Below, one piece after another: positions 62,401 to 64,000 of a stretch of 64,000 bases of DNA. Position 1 is the first letter of the stretch. Every line of letters starts with the position of its first letter. Location of the stretch: NCBI GenBank assembly GCA_026874595.1, contig CM049306.1:102563142-102627141 (forward strand), read 5' to 3'. The position numbers were made by a program, and so were the translations under genes. Below the pieces are notes generated by a model. That model saw only the letters and a list, made by a program, of their open reading frames with translations. It searched no databases and was not told the DNA's origin. Origin of the DNA: Sipunculus nudus (taxonomy: Eukaryota > Annelida > Sipuncula > Golfingiida > Sipunculidae).

Positions 62401-63601
62401 CCTGTATTTTATTGTACTCTCAGCTGGATTGTCATATTTTGTCAATTTTATCCATAACATTAATTAAGTTATTTAACTTGTATCACAATGTGTCTGTGCA
62501 CCAATGATTTATTACAGACCTATCCTTAATATTTGTTTGATTTGGTGTCCCAACTGAACAGTTTCTATGAGTAATACAATTATCAAGAACACTAAGAAGT
62601 GGGCCTTTTTCCAGGTTCACAACAACACCAGTGGTGACCAGTGATGTGTGTTATAAAGTGCCTTCTTTATTACCAGGATGGCGGCCTGCTGACCAACAAC
62701 CCAACAGCTATAGCTTTACATGAGTGCAAGCTTCTGTGGCCAAACGAGCAGTTCAGCTGTATTGTTTCTATAGGAACAGGTCGTTATGAACCAGCAGTGG
62801 ACAAGATGGACCAGTCATATTCTAGTCTCAAGACCAAACTCAACAAATTTGTTCAGAGCGCAACGGATACAGAAGGTAATCTCTACTTTCTTATCCTCCA
62901 TTCATATAAACATATAAAATCATAGGACAAAAACAGAAATTTAGTGTTCAGTTGAGAAGAAAAATATGAGCATGTTTTATTCTCAGCTGATTAGTAAAAC
63001 AAAATTCTTGCAACAGAAAAAAGTTAACGTTTCTTAAAAGTTCAACAGTAGTTATAAATATGTTCAGAAATATATCAGCACATGATGAGTGGTAATGTTT
63101 GATTGTGCATTACTTGGAGATTTGATAATTGCAAATGTTTAGCTAGTTATTAGAATGAGAAACAAATTAATAATCACCAAAACCATTCTGTTATTCACTT
63201 TATGCTTTAATACTCTAGAGCATTTAAACATTTTTGTTGTTAAGTTATGGCAGGTTTGTCTGATGCTTATTATAGTTTTATGTCTGGTTCTTAATAATAT
63301 GTTACAGTATGTCTGATGGTAAATGTGTTTTGTTTTCTTTCCAGCTGTCCACAACCTGTTACATGATCTTCTGCCACCCAAAACGTATTACAGATTTAAT
63401 CCTTACATGTCTGAGAACTTTGAGCTGGACGAGGTTAATCCATCAAAGTGGCTGGTCATGGAGCACGACTCACAGATGTACCTGAGGAAAAATGAACACA
63501 AAATACAAGCAGTAGCCAAGCAGTTGTCATTACCAAGGAGAGTAGACCAGAAGGCCAAGGATTGGATAAAACAGCAATCTGATTTACATACATCCAAATA
63601 A
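49499..63601 (+). CDS. PNPLA8: PNPLA8-type calcium-independent phospholipase A2 gamma (7 coding exons, whole gene)
   Basis: Coding exons: 49499-50446, 51206-51357, 51715-51981, 52591-52648, 53343-53534, 62677-62875, 63345-63601. They sum to 2073 nt (690 aa plus stop), with all phases consistent and GT-AG borders. Known of the family: a membrane-associated patatin-fold lipase of mitochondria and peroxisomes that cleaves fatty acids from phospholipids with a Ser-Asp dyad. Seen here: a non-conserved, Arg/Lys/Ser-rich N-terminal region (about aa 1-290) whose first 25 residues are basic and could target mitochondria; a patatin domain from about aa 357 with oxyanion motif DGGGTRG (362-368), nucleophile GVSTG (Ser397) and DGG (Asp540); and family blocks SSAAPGYYEE, SIGTGRYEP, LLPPKTYYRFNPYM. 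Human PNPLA8 is 782 aa and ends SKL; this one ends TSK. Its long intron 6 holds most of the gene's repeats. Confidence 0.94.
50447..51205 (+). other. PNPLA8 intron after the first coding exon
   Basis: 759 nt. It contains a small duplicated motif TATCATAGC(T/C)(G/A)ACCAATGAGAGCAC at about 50898 and 50962. Otherwise nothing recognised. Confidence 0.85.
51206..51357 (+). CDS. PNPLA8: PNPLA8 coding exon 2 (oxyanion loop)
   Basis: Encodes ERLVPCLLSLRKTKDRVLQE, then HVSPVPTRGTRVLSMDGGGT. DGGGTR (aa 362-367) is the glycine-rich oxyanion-hole motif that opens the patatin domain. Acceptor AAACAG, donor AG|GTAAGC, splitting the Arg codon. Confidence 0.95.
51715..51981 (+). CDS. PNPLA8: PNPLA8 coding exon 3 (catalytic Ser)
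   Basis: Encodes GLMTLQTLLKFQEATGKEPY, then LFDYIIGVSTGALLAAM with the GXSXG nucleophile Ser397, and SHAYYDSKMWENILR, all strongly like vertebrate PNPLA8. Acceptor TTGCAG, donor AG|GTAAGA. Confidence 0.97.
52591..52648 (+). CDS. PNPLA8: PNPLA8 coding exon 4
   Basis: A 58-nt exon encoding DQFGEVTFVSTARDKKCPK, aligning with the DRMGS...ETARNPTCPK segment of vertebrate PNPLA8. Acceptor TTTAG, donor AAG|GTAAGT. Found by phase and similarity, as it is too short for length alone. Confidence 0.94.
53343..53534 (+). CDS. PNPLA8: PNPLA8 coding exon 5
   Basis: 64 codons: IAMVSTLMNQLTIQNFLFRN and later IRASSAAPGYYEE, the block next to the active site in patatin-like lipases. Acceptor TTCAG, donor CAG|GTGAGA, phase 0. 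It is followed by the 9142-nt intron 6. Confidence 0.97.
54031..54130. repeat. Three outlying copies of the 29-bp repeat
   Basis: ATGTGGCAGTTAGCCAATCA-type units identical in type to the array at 58731-59712, found 4.6 kb upstream of it and left of the hAT-like element. Confidence 0.85.
54386..54393. repeat. Left target-site duplication AGTCAGTC
   Basis: Direct 8-bp copy of 58516-58523, bordering the hAT-like element. Confidence 0.85.
54394..55130. repeat. Degenerate tandem duplication of the hAT left end
   Basis: CAGGGTTGGGGCCAGG recurs at about 54819, followed by the same order of motifs (TACTTGTACCTAGGTGCACA, ACTGGAAATGGAC, GGCAGGGGTAATTAC, ACAGGAAGTTCATT) with clear divergence. The unit is about 430 bp. 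Confidence 0.8.
55638..58236 (+). mobile_element. 2.6 kb repeat element, copy A (nested in the hAT-like element)
   Basis: Starts TTTTTAGCTCAGCTGACTAT and a (GTCC)n microsatellite; ends AGCTGAGCGTCGTGACCC plus ATAGGTCCCTTGTTTT. Both ends contain short palindromes (AGCTCAG...CTGAGCT; GACC...GGTC). The interior has two related blocks of about 668 bp (GGGCCCAAACATAATGCA at about 56013 and 56681). No conserved protein. Probably a Helentron-type non-autonomous element; naming is inference. Confidence 0.8.
58516..58523. repeat. Right target-site duplication AGTCAGTC
   Basis: Direct 8-bp copy of 54386-54393. Confidence 0.85.
58731..59712. repeat. 29-bp minisatellite, about 34 copies
   Basis: Unit CATGTGGCAGTTAGCCAGTC plus AATTTTAAT, with variants (TTAGCC or TAAGCC, AGTCAA or ACTCAA, TTTTAAT or TTTCAGT). 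The last third alternates two variants regularly, making 58-bp dimers. Lies in PNPLA8 intron 6, directly before copy B. Confidence 0.97.
59729..62361 (+). mobile_element. 2.6 kb repeat element, copy B
   Basis: Near-identical to copy A over its whole length, with the same ends and the same order, differing by scattered substitutions and small indels. The (GTCC)n run is longer. It stands in the same orientation outside the hAT-like element, about 300 bp before the exon with the catalytic Asp. Confidence 0.85.
62677..62875 (+). CDS. PNPLA8: PNPLA8 coding exon 6 (catalytic Asp)
   Basis: Starts DGGLLTNNPTAIALHECKLL, where DGG carries the catalytic Asp540, followed by SIGTGRYEP and SLKTKLNKFVQSATDTE. 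Acceptor TACCAG, donor G|GTAATC. Confidence 0.97.
63345..63601 (+). CDS. PNPLA8: PNPLA8 last coding exon
   Basis: Encodes AVHNLLHDLLPPKTYYRFNP through a Lys-rich helical tail (KAKDWIKQQSD) to the stop TAA at 63599-63601. The final residues are LHTSK; the vertebrate protein ends SKL, a PTS1 peroxisomal signal. Acceptor TTTCCAG. Confidence 0.95.
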
Positions 63602-64000
63602 GGAGCTCATGTTTATTCATATTTTAAAATCTGATGCAACAACAACTGACTTTATCTGTGTGTAGTAAAACCTCCAATATTGACACATTACAAATGGTGA
63701 GCTGTATGTGGAGTTTTACATGTGCACATCTGTTTTTATCCCTCCCCATCTCTCTTTCCAATGGCCACAATGGCTTGATTTGAGTGGGGGAAGATGTAAT
63801 GTTGTGTGCTGCATTTTGGATTTGGTACTGATGATCCATTGCAGCTGCTAAAGTATGCTCTTCTTTTTTGCATGATTCATAATGCTTCAGATTGCAGGAT
63901 ATCTAATTAAACCCACCCTCAACACCTCCCCACCACATATTAACACTATTATTCCTATATTCATAATGGAATGGGAGGTCTGTAATGAGCATTTAGACAC
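63602..64000 (+). other. PNPLA8 3' UTR and downstream DNA
   Basis: Non-coding. An ATTAAA near 63905 could be a weak polyadenylation signal; no AATAAA was seen. No further gene. Confidence 0.4.

Larger units (their letters stand above)
53535..62676 (+). other. PNPLA8 intron 6 (9142 nt, repeat-filled)
   Basis: Lies between CAG|GTGAGA and TACCAG|G and separates the exon with SSAAPGYYEE from the one with the catalytic Asp. It contains a hAT-like element (54394-58515), two 2.6 kb repeat copies and a 29-bp minisatellite. Other introns of this gene are 0.36-0.76 kb, apart from the first. Confidence 0.9.

Overview
This is a window of animal nuclear DNA: AT-rich, intron-dense and heavily loaded with repeats. 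The two genes that can be read are single-copy eukaryotic genes with metazoan-like intron and exon structure. The repeats look like those of a lophotrochozoan, most likely a bivalve mollusc: non-autonomous elements carrying internal tandem arrays, poly-G and (TA)n tracts, and ends such as TTTTTAGCTCAGCTGAC and GGCGGGGGCATAAAAA. The species assignment is inference from repeat style and is not proven.

Two protein-coding genes were reconstructed exon by exon. The first is SHQ1, the box H/ACA snoRNP assembly chaperone, on the minus strand from the ATG at 34205 to the TGA ending at 12669. It has 14 coding exons and encodes 446 aa, and every reading-frame phase closes. Its intron 8 has AT-AC ends and a textbook U12 (minor spliceosome) donor and branch point. 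The second is a PNPLA8-type calcium-independent phospholipase A2 gamma on the plus strand, from the ATG at 49499 to the TAA ending at 63601. It has seven coding exons and encodes 690 aa, with a probable upstream non-coding exon ending at 47225. The nucleophile Ser (GVSTG) and the catalytic Asp (DGG) are both intact. They lie on exons separated by a 9.1 kb intron packed with repeats.

Layout. 1-12.4 kb: no gene seen; a 30-copy 45-bp minisatellite (1.5-2.9 kb), a nested pair of elements with terminal inverted repeats (7.0-8.4 kb) and a fold-back element (9.0-9.2 kb). 12.4-34.2 kb: SHQ1, whose introns hold at least five repeat arrays with units of 143, 279, 290 and 335 bp. 34.2-47 kb: intergenic, with a tRNA-derived SINE, a pearl-like element of 13 units of about 178 bp (37.6-40.0 kb) and another array element (40.7-41.9 kb). 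47-63.6 kb: PNPLA8, whose intron 6 contains a 4.1 kb hAT-like element with an exact 8-bp target-site duplication, a 29-bp minisatellite, and two near-identical 2.6 kb elements in the same orientation, one nested inside the hAT element.

The two genes lie head to head and share no evident pathway (H/ACA RNP biogenesis versus phospholipid remodelling in mitochondria and peroxisomes), so no operon-like cooperation is implied. Many of the repeat families share one architecture: an ACTAGA or AACAAG start, internal tandem units, and a terminal hairpin followed by an A-rich end. This suggests a common Helentron/pearl-like mobilisation system without any visible autonomous copy.
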